NCBI GenBank assembly: GCA_944326245.1
Contig: CALVDF010000002.1
Coordinates: 91,196-155,195, forward strand
Reading direction: 5' to 3'
Origin: an uncultured Bacteroidales bacterium
Lineage (GTDB): Bacteria; Bacteroidota; Bacteroidia; Bacteroidales; UBA932
Length of the DNA stretch: 64,000 nucleotides
Within the stretch, counting starts at the first letter, position 1, and each line of letters opens with the position of its first letter. The notes under the pieces are model-generated. The model saw only the letters and a program-made list of their open reading frames with translations, was not told the origin of the DNA and ran no database searches. Position numbers and translations under genes: made by a program. Below, piece after piece: positions 1 to 8,303 of this stretch.

Positions 1-1
1 G

Positions 2-298
2 TGGGTTATTGGCGAATACGATTCCATTGAGGAGGCCCGTGAGGCTCTCTGGAAGATGTGCCTAGAAGACAAGGATAGAAACATGGACTGGACGAGAGAG
101 TCTGATGATGACCTCTCCTATTGGAGGGAATTGCTTGCCTCTGACCCCGACCATGAGGACTGGTCAGATGCTGATATAGAAGAAATGCTTTCCTGGTACA
201 AGGGGGAAGGCGTTTACAACAGCATAAACGAACCGGTTATGCTGAAGGGCGGTGACGGTTACACTAACGACGTTGTAACCTACAGAATCGATTATTAA
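2..298 (+). CDS. Hypothetical phage protein, 5' end cut by window
   Basis: The frame is open from base 2 with no stop before the window edge (it reads WVIGEYDSIEEAREALWKM just ahead of the first in-window ATG at 56), so this is probably the C-terminal part of a longer protein. It is acidic, with many Asp, Glu and Trp residues, and ends at the TAA at 296-298. I recognise no domain. It sits just upstream of a small DNA-binding protein at the left of the visible prophage. Confidence 0.55.
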   Translation, partial: WVIGEYDSIEEAREALWKMCLEDKDRNMDWTRESDDDLSYWRELLASDPDHEDWSDADIEEMLSWYKGEGVYNSINEPVMLKGGDGYTNDVVTYRIDY

Positions 299-350
299 TT
301 TAAATTGCTGCGCTGTCCATAAAGTTACAATGTATTGTTAATGTAATAAT

Positions 351-533
351 ATGACAACAAGAGGAGGATCAAGGCCCGGTGCCGGGAGAAAGGCATCGGA
401 GGAAAGGAGGCAGACTATAACCCTGCGTCTGCTTCCTGAGACGATGAAGAGGCTCAATGAGATCTCAGAGCGCGACGGAGTGTCGAGAGGCGAGATAGTT
501 GACGCTCTGGTTCTCGGAAGCAGCATTCTTTAG
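351..533 (+). CDS. Ribbon-helix-helix DNA-binding protein
   Basis: A 60-residue basic protein. The N-terminus (TTRGGSRPGAGRKAS) is the glycine/arginine-rich lead seen in many small phage and plasmid RHH proteins. It is followed by a strand-helix-helix segment (QTITLRLLPETMKRLNEIS, then DGVSRGEIVDALV), which matches the Arc/CopG pattern. It probably binds DNA as a dimer and regulates early or late phage genes. A terminator follows it directly, so it is expressed apart from the portal gene. The operator is not identified. Confidence 0.7.
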   Translation: MTTRGGSRPGAGRKASEERRQTITLRLLPETMKRLNEISERDGVSRGEIVDALVLGSSIL

Positions 534-553
534 TGATTTTAGGCGTGACATTT

Positions 554-592
554 AAAGCGGTGATCGGGACTAATCCCTTTCACCGCTTTTTT
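554..592 (+). terminator. Rho-independent terminator after the RHH gene
   Basis: AAAGCGGTGA pairs with TCACCGCTTT across an inner GGGA/TCCC hairpin, followed by T residues. It separates the small regulator from the portal transcription unit. Confidence 0.8.
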
Positions 593-651
593 GTATGAAA
601 GATGGCAGTACGCAAATATAGTCATTTCAAGAATATTTACCAATGTTTTTA

Positions 652-682
652 TTTGCAACGCAAATAAATTTCCGTACATTTG
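652..682 (+). promoter_or_regulatory. Bacteroidota-type promoter for portal module
   Basis: TTTG at 652-655 and TACATTTG at 675-682 are separated by 19 bases, matching the Bacteroidota primary sigma consensus TTTG-N19-21-TAnnTTTG. Transcription would begin near 686-689, so the portal must start at the ATG at 697 and not at the in-frame ATG at 643. Confidence 0.8.
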
Positions 683-696
683 CGGAAAACATTGCA

Positions 697-2103
697 ATGA
701 AGACACTTGAAGAAATTTTCACTGACGGCAGGGATGCAGGCTCTATAGTTGACGACTTGAAGGTAAAATCAGTAGTCGTCCCGGACTGGGCAAAACTGAT
801 ACGTGACTACGAGCCGTCTTTTCACAAGATACGGTTTGATAAGACAGGGCGCAGGGATAAGACCAGGAGTGACGGCACTGTTGAGGAAGCCGCGAGGATA
901 AGTATCGGTCTTGAAAAGCTTCTTGTGAGGAGAATGACGGAATTCATGTTTGCCATCCCTGTCAAGAGGGTCTATCATAATACAGAGGGGAGTGACGTGC
1001 GTCAGAGTATCGCTTCAGCAATAGAGAGCATCTACAAGTATGCAAGGATAAATGCCGAGAACACACGAAGGGGCATTGCCTATTTCGCCTCATGCGAGAT
1101 ATTCACAATGTGGTATCTGATAGAGAAGCCTAACAGACTTTATGGCTTTGACAGCAAGTACAAGCTCAAATGCAGGACCTACTCCCCTATGGACGGTGTA
1201 AGCCTCTACCCTCTCATAGATGAAAGAGGTGATATGCTTTGTATGAGTTTTGAATACAAGCAGAAAGTCCTCGATTCAGATGTGTGGTTTTTTGACTCTT
1301 ATACATCAGATGGACATTACTTCTTCAAGAACACAGGAGGCGGATGGGAAAGAGTGTACGATGATCCGGATTTGGCTATACAGAAAATACCGGGAGTATA
1401 TGTCTGGAGACCGGCTCCGGTCTTTGCAGGACTGTCCGGTATAAGAAATGATATAGAGTATACTGTATCCAGGGCCAGCGATGTCATAGCCTATAATGCC
1501 GCGCCGGTTCTTAAGGTCATAGGCAATATGGTCGGGAAGGAGGAGAAAGGCGAGACGAAAAGGATATTCAGGATGCAGCAGGGAGGCGATGTCGGATACG
1601 TGTCGTGGAGCCAGAGCATAGAGGCTTTGAAATACCATGTTGATACAATGATGAAACTGTTTTGGTCCCAGTCGCAGATGCCGGATATCTCTTTCGATAA
1701 TATGGCCCAGCTTGGCAATATCGGTTATGATGCCAGGCAGACCCTCCTCACTGATGCGCATCTGAAAGTAGGTGATGAGTCCGGAGCGTGGATTGAGGCG
1801 TTTGACCGCGAGTCGTCAGTCGTAAAGGAGTATCTTAAAGTCATGAATCCGGCATGGAAGAACGAGATAGACGAGGTGGAGATAGAGCACATCATCACTC
1901 CTTTCATCCAGAATGATGAGAAGTCCAATGTCGATGTTTTCACTACTGCGAATGGTGGCAAGCCTGTCATGAGTCATCTGGAGTCAATACGTATGGCAGG
2001 TTATTCTGATGATCCAGAGGAGACACTTAATCAGATATTGCGGGAAGAAGCTGCTAAGTCATCAATGAGAACAAGCAGTATATTCAACGAAGGTGTCGTT
2101 TAA
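697..2103 (+). CDS. Phage portal protein (SPP1 gp6-like)
   Basis: This 468-residue protein forms the dodecameric ring at one capsid vertex through which DNA is packaged. Its length, its place just before a MuF-type minor head protein, and its sequence character (basic N-terminal region, central segment around KIPGVYVWRPAPVF and IRNDIEYTVSRASDVIAYNAAP, long amphipathic stem-helix region) fit the SPP1 gp6 portal family. I set the start at 697 because the 643 start lies upstream of the predicted transcription start. Terminase is about 11 kb downstream, which is unusual because the two are normally adjacent. Confidence 0.8.
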   Translation: MKTLEEIFTDGRDAGSIVDDLKVKSVVVPDWAKLIRDYEPSFHKIRFDKTGRRDKTRSDGTVEEAARISIGLEKLLVRRMTEFMFAIPVKRVYHNTEGSDVRQSIASAIESIYKYARINAENTRRGIAYFASCEIFTMWYLIEKPNRLYGFDSKYKLKCRTYSPMDGVSLYPLIDERGDMLCMSFEYKQKVLDSDVWFFDSYTSDGHYFFKNTGGGWERVYDDPDLAIQKIPGVYVWRPAPVFAGLSGIRNDIEYTVSRASDVIAYNAAPVLKVIGNMVGKEEKGETKRIFRMQQGGDVGYVSWSQSIEALKYHVDTMMKLFWSQSQMPDISFDNMAQLGNIGYDARQTLLTDAHLKVGDESGAWIEAFDRESSVVKEYLKVMNPAWKNEIDEVEIEHIITPFIQNDEKSNVDVFTTANGGKPVMSHLESIRMAGYSDDPEETLNQILREEAAKSSMRTSSIFNEGVV

Positions 2104-2117
2104 TTGCAGTTACAGAT

Positions 2118-2426
2118 ATGGATGCGAAGGAATATTTTGAAAAGTACCATAAGTTGCTTGATTTAAGGTCAGGCGTCCCGTCTGAAGAAGACATAGACAG
2201 TGCTGCAGACGAGGTAGAGTCAAAGATTTCATCCCAGTCCCTACCGGATCAGGTTATTATAGGCTACAGGGCAGGCGTCAGGCTTCTCAGGGCGCGTAAG
2301 AAGGATTATGCTGGAATAGGCGTCCTTCCCTCTTTGAGGGCAAGGGCTGTTGCTATGCTTGCCGTGGATTACATGAACGGTCTTTGCTCCAGAAGAAATC
2401 TTCTCGGCATCAAGCCGGAGATATAG
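2118..2426 (+). CDS. Small phage protein between portal and MuF genes
   Basis: A 102-residue, mostly alpha-helical protein with an acidic N-terminal half and a basic C-terminal half. It lies 14 bases after the portal stop and 13 bases before the MuF gene, so it belongs to the same unit. No domain is recognised. A role in capsid or portal assembly is a guess from position only. Confidence 0.6.
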   Translation: MDAKEYFEKYHKLLDLRSGVPSEEDIDSAADEVESKISSQSLPDQVIIGYRAGVRLLRARKKDYAGIGVLPSLRARAVAMLAVDYMNGLCSRRNLLGIKPEI

Positions 2427-2439
2427 GAGGGCCGCACTC

Positions 2440-4821
2440 ATGGCCAGGCCGTCAATCCCCAATCAGAGGAAGCAGTACAAGGAGCTTGAGAAGCGCATCC
2501 GGTCATACGTTCTGCTTGTTGAGGACATATACGATTCATTGGCGGAGGAAGCGGCTGACATAGCTCTCAGAACGGGTTTCGATCCTGCCTCGGGACGTCC
2601 TTTCAGATTCTCGGACTACCCGGCTGCCGCTGACAGAGTACGGACGTTGCAGAGCAGGATGGCGGATGAGATTGAGGCGGTCATATACAGAGGTACGTCA
2701 GCGGAATGGGCCGCGAGCAATGAGGTTCAGAACCTTCTCGCCACGGGTGTCCTGAAGGAATATATAGGCGTCATTGACAGACAGAAGTACCGCGTCCTGT
2801 TCCAGGAGAACTCGGATGCTCTCCGCGCGTTCAGGGACAGGGTTGACAATGGAATGACCATATCCGATAAGCTGTGGAGTCAGTCCGGTTCAATGAGAGC
2901 TGCTATGGAAGAGGCTATATCGTGCGCCATACGGAAGGGAACAAGTGCGGTTACTCTGAGCAAGAGGATTTCCCAGTATCTTCAGGACTATCCAAAGCTG
3001 GCCAGGGATTACGGAAAGAAGTACGGAGTTGCTGCGACTGCCGGAGACTGTGAGTACCGTTCGATAAGACTTGCGGCCTCTGAGATAAATATGGCGTACC
3101 GCAATGCAGAGAATGAGAGGTGGGCGAAGATGGATTTTGTTGTAGGTTATGAAATAAAGCTCAGCAGCAACCATAACTGCAAAGGAGTTAAGAGTGGACA
3201 TTTCTACGACATCTGCGACGAGCTGGCAGGAAAGTATCCCAAGAATTTCAAGTGGAGCGGGTGGCACCCTCTCTGTCGCTGTTATAAAATCCCCATCCTC
3301 AAGACAGAGGAGGAGTTTTGGGAGTGGGATGGAAGAAGTGAAGTCTCTGGCCGGAGTGTTAATGAAGTGAGGGATGTTCCGGATAATTTCAAGACGTGGG
3401 TTAACAATAACCAGTCTCGCATTAACAAGGCTGAGGAACGTGGAACGTTGCCATACTTCTTGAGGGATAACCAGTGGGCTTTAAATCAAGTAAAATCATC
3501 TGGAATTGGAGAAATCAGATATAAGCCTCCTAAGCTTGAGGATGTTGCCAAGGGATGCCGCGATGGCGTTAACATTGAATTGCTTACTGATAATAAATAT
3601 CATTCATTAGAAGAATACATTTCATCTTTGGGTATGTCTTCTGAAGAGGCAAAAAGAAAACTGAATTCAGTATTGAATGACAGTGATGTTTATATGTCCA
3701 TAGATTTTAATACCCTCACTAATAGAATTATCAAAGGTGATGGTTATTTCAAGTCCTCGATAGAAACAGGCAAAGGTACGTTCAAGACCATTGGAGAAGA
3801 GAGGGCTGTAAAGGAGCGTTCAATATTTGGCATATTGGAGGATTGCCCCCTTGATGAATATCCGAAATATGGATTTCTCTCATCTAAAGGTCAAATGACT
3901 TATGAGCCTATTTCAGGTTGGGGGTATGGCTGCACTTATGTAAGATTTAAAAAAAACAATGTCGCCCCGAGGTCTACTTTTACTATTGGAGACAGCTATG
4001 ACGGGAATGTGCTCTTCGATAAGAAGAGAGTCCTAATGGCTAAGGAGAATTATGAGCAAGTGTTGGAATACACAGATGCGTCAAATGTAAAGGCAATAAA
4101 TGAACTTAAGGAGAAGATAGCGGAATGCGACAAGATTCTAAAGGCAAAATACAACGTGTATCGGAAATGCACTCCTGCTTCCCCTGTAAATGATCCGGGA
4201 TTAGAATCATTGTTGCATTTTTCGGGAAATAAAAACGCAGCAAGTAAAATCAAGGAAATTCTTGATTCAGGAATAGATTCTTTGGGAGAAATGTCTGGCA
4301 CATACGTTGAGTGTCAGATTTATGGTAAGGTCAGTATATCAGATGTCTCGTCTATTGAAATCAGCAGCAAGAAGCAAAGGGATACTCTTTTGAAACTTCT
4401 TAAAAAGAACAATCTCGACATAGATGTTGTTCCCTGTAAGTTCGATTCAAGAATATCATTACTTGAAAGAAGTTTTACCGATTACGATGACGTTCCTACA
4501 AGGTTTTGTCTATCATTGACAAATAAGGACATAGACAATCTTGGTGATTATTACATAGATGGACTGTGCGGAAGATTTGCCAATTCTAAGAATCGCTTCT
4601 GGAAGGAAATAAAGATGGATGACACATTCAACTCTTTATTGGATAAGGTGTCTAAGAATAAAGCTTCCATTTCAGAGAAACGCGAATATATTAAATTATA
4701 TTTATCAGAGATAAGAAAGAAAGGTGCCGGTCAATTCCCCAAGGTTTGGTGGGAAAATTATCGGCCTAAATTAGGAGGGTGGACTGATGATGTTCTGAAT
4801 GAAGAATTGCTAAAACGCTAA
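2440..4821 (+). CDS. MuF-type minor head protein with DUF3626-like C-terminal domain
   Basis: At 793 residues this is far longer than a plain SPP1 gp7/Mu gpF head protein (about 300). Residues 1 to about 290 look like MuF: a helical region, SEINMAYRNAENERW near 210-225, and the conserved HPLCRC motif near 275-280. After a linker, residues about 410-720 carry PKYGFLSS, RSTFTIGDS (about 511-519) and YVECQIYGKV (about 621-630), a pattern I associate with DUF3626, possibly ADP-ribosyltransferase-like. MuF fused to C-terminal toxin domains is a known temperate-phage arrangement. The C-terminal part is AT-richer than the N-terminal part, which suggests separate acquisition. MuF assignment is good; enzymatic activity is inferred. 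Confidence 0.75.
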   Translation: MARPSIPNQRKQYKELEKRIRSYVLLVEDIYDSLAEEAADIALRTGFDPASGRPFRFSDYPAAADRVRTLQSRMADEIEAVIYRGTSAEWAASNEVQNLLATGVLKEYIGVIDRQKYRVLFQENSDALRAFRDRVDNGMTISDKLWSQSGSMRAAMEEAISCAIRKGTSAVTLSKRISQYLQDYPKLARDYGKKYGVAATAGDCEYRSIRLAASEINMAYRNAENERWAKMDFVVGYEIKLSSNHNCKGVKSGHFYDICDELAGKYPKNFKWSGWHPLCRCYKIPILKTEEEFWEWDGRSEVSGRSVNEVRDVPDNFKTWVNNNQSRINKAEERGTLPYFLRDNQWALNQVKSSGIGEIRYKPPKLEDVAKGCRDGVNIELLTDNKYHSLEEYISSLGMSSEEAKRKLNSVLNDSDVYMSIDFNTLTNRIIKGDGYFKSSIETGKGTFKTIGEERAVKERSIFGILEDCPLDEYPKYGFLSSKGQMTYEPISGWGYGCTYVRFKKNNVAPRSTFTIGDSYDGNVLFDKKRVLMAKENYEQVLEYTDASNVKAINELKEKIAECDKILKAKYNVYRKCTPASPVNDPGLESLLHFSGNKNAASKIKEILDSGIDSLGEMSGTYVECQIYGKVSISDVSSIEISSKKQRDTLLKLLKKNNLDIDVVPCKFDSRISLLERSFTDYDDVPTRFCLSLTNKDIDNLGDYYIDGLCGRFANSKNRFWKEIKMDDTFNSLLDKVSKNKASISEKREYIKLYLSEIRKKGAGQFPKVWWENYRPKLGGWTDDVLNEELLKR

Positions 4822-4825
4822 ATAA

Positions 4826-5017
4826 ATGAAAAGATACGTAAAAATAGTGAATGGTGACTCGGTATATATTTACGATTCAAAAAAGAAAATTGTATATAAG
4901 CGTATAGGAGCCAGTACGTTTGAGAAGTTGAGTATATCGCTCGAGCAGCTTGGCAGGTTTTGCCCATATAGTATAGTCCAAGAAGAAACAGATAATGACA
5001 AATATGGTGTTTCTTGA
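4826..5017 (+). CDS. Small protein after MuF fusion (possible immunity factor)
   Basis: A 63-residue protein starting 4 bases after the stop of the MuF fusion and followed at once by a terminator. It begins with a strand-rich stretch (VKIVNGDSVYIYDSKKKIVYKR) and has no recognised domain. Its tight coupling to a toxin-like C-terminal domain and its similar AT-rich composition make an immunity role possible, but nothing in the sequence proves it. Confidence 0.5.
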   Translation: MKRYVKIVNGDSVYIYDSKKKIVYKRIGASTFEKLSISLEQLGRFCPYSIVQEETDNDKYGVS

Positions 5018-5022
5018 TTTTT

Positions 5023-5050
5023 GAGCGGCTTTACTGTCGCTCTTTTTTTT
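5023..5050 (+). terminator. Rho-independent terminator after the MuF module
   Basis: GAGCGGC pairs with GTCGCTC (one G-U pair) around a short loop and runs into eight T residues. It ends the portal-MuF transcription unit. Confidence 0.85.
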
Positions 5051-5162
5051 ACCTATTTCTTAAGCTATGTAAGACTATTGAGTACGAGAAAATAAAGGCG
5101 TAAAATCTTTAAGATATTGTTCTGTAATTCCCCAAATCTTTTTGAAATATTCTTGCATAAAA

Positions 5163-5194
5163 TTTGGATAATTCGCTGATTATCACTATCTTTA
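5163..5194 (+). promoter_or_regulatory. Promoter, copy 1 of a duplicated leader
   Basis: TTTG (5163-5166), a 20-base spacer, then TATCTTTA (5187-5194), one base off TAnnTTTG. The surrounding bases (about 5141-5240) closely match 15070-15170, including the stretch TTCTTGCATAAAATTTGGAT and the AGAGCA just before the start codon. Transcription should start near 5198-5201. Confidence 0.7.
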
Positions 5195-5235
5195 CTATGT
5201 CAAAAGAAAACAATAACACACTAAAACAAAGAGCA

Positions 5236-5418
5236 ATGATGCAGTTTGAATCAACAAAGGGAAATTTGAAAATCGACGGAAATAAGCTTATGCTTATTGA
5301 TAAATTAGGCGGTTACCACTTTGGCAGACTTGACGAAAAGGGCTATGTAGTCACCAGATCAGGCCTTAGTCTCAGTTACCTCTCTCAGGCTATGAGGGAA
5401 TACAGGGCTACAAAGTAA
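5236..5418 (+). CDS. Small hypothetical phage protein
   Basis: About 60 residues, beta-rich N-terminal half, unrecognised. An in-frame ATG exists at 5197 (MSKENNN...), but it falls at or before the predicted transcription start. In the duplicated leader at 15.1 kb the same MSKENN reading is closed by a stop, so 5236 is the better start. It is the first gene of a cluster running to SSB and DpnD-like proteins. Confidence 0.55.
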   Translation: MMQFESTKGNLKIDGNKLMLIDKLGGYHFGRLDEKGYVVTRSGLSLSYLSQAMREYRATK

Positions 5419-5428
5419 TTGCAAGGAT

Positions 5429-5824
5429 ATGGAAACAAGAAGAAACAAAAAGGATGATGTCGTGCTTATCATGACATCCGAAGAACATCTGAAAGTCATG
5501 GATGCCTTTAAAAAACTCTTTGACAGCATCAAGGATGTTGACTTGACCGGGCTGGCCTTCGAGGACAGAAAGGCGCTTGCGGGACTGGCCGAGATTCTAG
5601 ACATCCCAAGCAGATATAGACATGAATATATGATGCTTGACCGTCTTAGATGTGATTGCGAATATTACCTGCATAACGGGGAAAGGAATCCCAAATGTCT
5701 TTGGGCGCAGGATGAACGCAAGCAGATAGCCGAGATGCGAAGACTGTATGACATCCTGCCTGTAAAGCCTGAGTGGCTGCATTCAGGCGACATAGATGAA
5801 TATGAATTAGAGATGTGCAAATAA
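5429..5824 (+). CDS. Hypothetical phage protein
   Basis: 131 residues, charged and largely helical. A central segment has RLRCDCEYYLHNGERNPKCL, with three cysteines but no clear zinc-site spacing. It starts 10 bases after the upstream stop and is likely co-transcribed. No family recognised. Confidence 0.6.
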   Translation: METRRNKKDDVVLIMTSEEHLKVMDAFKKLFDSIKDVDLTGLAFEDRKALAGLAEILDIPSRYRHEYMMLDRLRCDCEYYLHNGERNPKCLWAQDERKQIAEMRRLYDILPVKPEWLHSGDIDEYELEMCK

Positions 5825-5840
5825 CAAAAAACTTAATATT

Positions 5841-6989
5841 ATGACGAAAATAGAATTAAAAATGTCAGGCCCAATGGGCATGAACTGGGAAACGGGCAAA
5901 CTGGAGCCGCTGGCGGTGGCTCCCAAACTCCAGAGAGGACAGAAAATATATGCTTTCGGATATATGATGTCCCAACAGATTTTCGCCGTGGTCAATCCGG
6001 ATTTATACGAGATTGTGGAGGTAGGCAGTCCAGATGATGTGGATGAATATTCTTTGGATCGATATTTCAGCCCTGTATCGCATTACGATAAATACATCAA
6101 GCCTATCTCAAAGAAATTCGGCATAGGCTTCTATTATGCCGAGAATGAACCGATTTTCAGCGAGGATGTAATAAAAGCATCCTTACAGAGGGCTGAGCTC
6201 ATTGAAAAGATGAGAGATGAGAGAGAAAGGGCGGTAGAGGACGCGAGCCGGAAGAACAAGGATGAGCTGCGGAAGAAATACGGTTTCCTGACCGTGTGGG
6301 ATGGAGATTGGAGGATGAGGTATAAAACTGCATCCGGCAACCTGCGCGAGCTACTGAAAAGGAATTTCCCCGGCGTTAAGTTCTCAGTAAGGAAAGACGG
6401 CTCCGGAGATACTGTTAATATCACATGGACTGACGGACCCACGCGCAAAATGGTTGATGAGATAGCCGGGCAGTTTGAGGGCCGCAGATTCAACGGGATG
6501 GAGGACTGCGAGGAGATAGTCAGCTCTGACTTTACGGACTTGTTCGGCTCCCTGGGGTACGTCTTTACCGAACGGGAATACAGCGGGGAGGTAATGGAGC
6601 GCGAGAGGATGAAAGTCATGGAGGATTATCCCCTGCTTGCTGACGGAAAGGGGCATCTCCGTGATGAGTTGTTTGGAAACATAAAGGTATCCGAGGCAAG
6701 TATGGATTTCTGCTGGTTCAGCCTTGATTCAGTGGCAAGGCATCGCCTTTGGGATATTGATTTGACCGAACGGCCAACCAAAGCGCAAACAGATGAATCA
6801 GTTAAATCATCCGGTCTGACAGTCATAGATTATTCAGAAAAGGCGGTAGCGGTAATCGGAGACACGAAGGCTGTAAAAGACAGATTGAAGGAGATGGGCG
6901 GACGGTTCAACGCCAAACTTTCCTGCGGCCCGGGATGGATTTTCAGCAAAAACAAAAAAGATGAGATAACGACAGCCTTTGGGCTGTAA
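5841..6989 (+). CDS. LPD29-domain phage protein
   Basis: A 382-residue protein. The central part (NLRELLKRNFPGVKFSVRK and VNITWTDGPTRKMVDEI, about residues 165-215) matches the pattern of LPD29, a domain found in polyvalent proteins of phages and conjugative elements. The C-terminal 50 residues (VAVIGDTKAVKDRLKEMGG, then a GPGWIFSK stretch) resemble a short domain common in Bacteroidota mobile-element proteins. The middle is a charged helix. It is probably an early protein acting on DNA or host defences; the exact role is unknown. Confidence 0.65.
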   Translation: MTKIELKMSGPMGMNWETGKLEPLAVAPKLQRGQKIYAFGYMMSQQIFAVVNPDLYEIVEVGSPDDVDEYSLDRYFSPVSHYDKYIKPISKKFGIGFYYAENEPIFSEDVIKASLQRAELIEKMRDERERAVEDASRKNKDELRKKYGFLTVWDGDWRMRYKTASGNLRELLKRNFPGVKFSVRKDGSGDTVNITWTDGPTRKMVDEIAGQFEGRRFNGMEDCEEIVSSDFTDLFGSLGYVFTEREYSGEVMERERMKVMEDYPLLADGKGHLRDELFGNIKVSEASMDFCWFSLDSVARHRLWDIDLTERPTKAQTDESVKSSGLTVIDYSEKAVAVIGDTKAVKDRLKEMGGRFNAKLSCGPGWIFSKNKKDEITTAFGL

Positions 6990-7008
6990 TCTGCCAACTC
7001 ATTACACA

Positions 7009-7058
7009 GGCCGGGGTGCGGTGAAAATTACGCCGTACCTGCGAAAGGGGTTCCGGCC
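7009..7058 (+). promoter_or_regulatory. Structured leader upstream of ssb
   Basis: GGCCGG (7009-7014) pairs with CCGGCC (7053-7058), enclosing a hairpin GGTGCGG/CCGTACC (7015-7021 with 7033-7039). The fold lies 28 bases before the ssb start. No T-run follows, so it is not a terminator. It may be a cis-regulatory element. Confidence 0.4.
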
Positions 7059-7085
7059 ACAGATAAACAATTAAACATCAAAATT

Positions 7086-7406
7086 ATGGAAAGTATAAAC
7101 AGAATCGAGTTGCAGGGAGTTGTAGGAAATTCCCGCATCACACAAGTAGGTACTTCAACGGTATTAAGATTCAGACTGGCTACCAACGAGAGATTTTCAT
7201 ATAGGGACGGTAGTGTCCACGAGGAGACCACATGGCACTCTGTCACGGCATGGAGCGGCAAGGGAATGCCAGATTTTTCGAAGATAGACAAGGGTACCTG
7301 CGTCCACGCTACAGGACGGCTGAGGGAAATCAGGTACAATGACTCCGATGGCAACAGCAAGAGTTTCTACGAAGTTCTTGCCACTGAAGTAAGAATTATT
7401 AACTAA
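7086..7406 (+). CDS. ssb: Single-stranded DNA-binding protein
   Basis: 106 residues forming one OB fold of the bacterial SSB type: an opening strand INRIELQGVVGNSRI, then STVLRFRLATNE, TTWHSVTAWSGKG, and a C-terminal ATGRLREIRYNDSDG hairpin. It coats single-stranded phage DNA in replication or recombination. It lacks the long acidic tail with terminal DDDIPF that recruits partners in host SSB, so it may not interact with the host replisome in the usual way. Confidence 0.85.
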   Translation: MESINRIELQGVVGNSRITQVGTSTVLRFRLATNERFSYRDGSVHEETTWHSVTAWSGKGMPDFSKIDKGTCVHATGRLREIRYNDSDGNSKSFYEVLATEVRIIN

Positions 7407-7419
7407 TATATTAATACAC

Positions 7420-7656
7420 ATGTTTGGATTAGACGTTTTTCTATCATCCCCAGCTGCATGCTTTGATGTTGACCGCCTTGGAAAAATCGACAGGAAACTC
7501 AGATCAATGAGAGTAAAAGTTTCCTTGTTTGACAACAAATGTCGTTTCTATGTAATAGGCACACGTACAGTACCTCTCCCCAAGAAGTGTAAGGATGCAG
7601 ACAGTTTGTATGAATGGATTTTCAATAATATTAATAAAATACTAATAAAACGATGA
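7420..7656 (+). CDS. Hypothetical phage protein
   Basis: 78 residues with no recognised domain. The middle is basic (LGKIDRKLRSMRVKVSLFDNK). Its stop overlaps the ATG of the next gene (ATGA at 7653-7656), implying translational coupling. Confidence 0.55.
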   Translation: MFGLDVFLSSPAACFDVDRLGKIDRKLRSMRVKVSLFDNKCRFYVIGTRTVPLPKKCKDADSLYEWIFNNINKILIKR

Positions 7657-7823
7657 AATTTAAAGCAGTTGTAACTGAGGTTCTCAGAAGAGAGGTTGAA
7701 ATAGATGCTCCAAGCATTGGTGATGCCTACGATAAAGTTGATTCCATGATAAGTGATTGCGAAATTGTTCTTGATGCGGATGATTTTTCAGACAGAGACG
7801 TTAGAATTATTGAAAATATTTAA
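7653..7823 (+). CDS. DpnD/PcfM-like small protein
   Basis: A 56-residue protein starting in an ATGA overlap with the upstream gene. The pattern KAVVTEVLRREVEIDA, then AYDKVDSMI and EIVLDADDFSD, matches the DpnD/PcfM C-terminal-like family of small mobile-element proteins (function unknown). It ends just before a new promoter. Confidence 0.6.
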   Translation: MKFKAVVTEVLRREVEIDAPSIGDAYDKVDSMISDCEIVLDADDFSDRDVRIIENI

Positions 7824-7827
7824 TTTT

Positions 7828-7860
7828 CTTGAATATTTCTTGCATAAAAGTTTATTTTTG
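7828..7860 (+). promoter_or_regulatory. Promoter for the DUF488/tRNA-like/amidoligase operon
   Basis: CTTG (7828-7831), a 21-base spacer, then TATTTTTG (7853-7860), a perfect TAnnTTTG element. It contains a third copy of the GAATATTTCTTGCATAAAA stretch found before 5163 and 15094. Transcription would start near 7865, ahead of the ATG at 7881. I see no other promoter before 13.1 kb. Confidence 0.65.
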
Positions 7861-7880
7861 CTTAGTTTTACATAGTATTT

Positions 7881-8285
7881 ATGAGGATTTACACGTCATA
7901 TTTCGGAAATCTAAGAAGATTATCAGCTTCAGGGGTAATTCCTATCGGAATTGCCCTTTGGAAGCCAAAATTCTTCACTGGTGCATCACTCATGACGGTG
8001 GCCCCGTCAAAATATATGGTTAAAGGTGATTGCAGTCGGGACGAATACGTGACTCTTTACAACAGAATGCTTAGTGGTCTTGATCCGTACAAGGTATTGG
8101 AACAGATTAATACTCTTAGCGGAGGAAAAGACTGCGCGTTGTGTTGCTACGAGAAGCCTGGAGATTTCTGCCATAGGCATCTTCTGGCTGAATGGATAAC
8201 TAAGAGAACAGGTATTGAGATAAAGGAGTTTGGAGTCGTGGAAAAGAAGAAAGATATAGAGTTAATTCAGGAAAGCCTGTTTTGA
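7881..8285 (+). CDS. DUF488 family protein
   Basis: 134 residues. The N-terminus MRIYTSYFGNL and the motif ALCCYEKPGDFCHRHLLAEWI (about residues 90-110) are hallmarks of DUF488, a family of unknown biochemical function with conserved Cys and His that may bind metal. It is the first gene of an apparent operon followed 18 bases later by a tRNA-like RNA and four overlapping genes. Whether it is part of that pathway or only rides on the same transcript is unclear. Confidence 0.75.
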   Translation: MRIYTSYFGNLRRLSASGVIPIGIALWKPKFFTGASLMTVAPSKYMVKGDCSRDEYVTLYNRMLSGLDPYKVLEQINTLSGGKDCALCCYEKPGDFCHRHLLAEWITKRTGIEIKEFGVVEKKKDIELIQESLF

Positions 8286-8303
8286 TTATCTAGTTGGAAT
8301 AAT

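Noticed and set aside
5197..5235. In-frame upstream start (MSKENNN...) of the gene at 5236
   Set aside because: It lies at or before the predicted transcription start, and the matching leader at 15.1 kb has the same bases closed by a stop after six codons.
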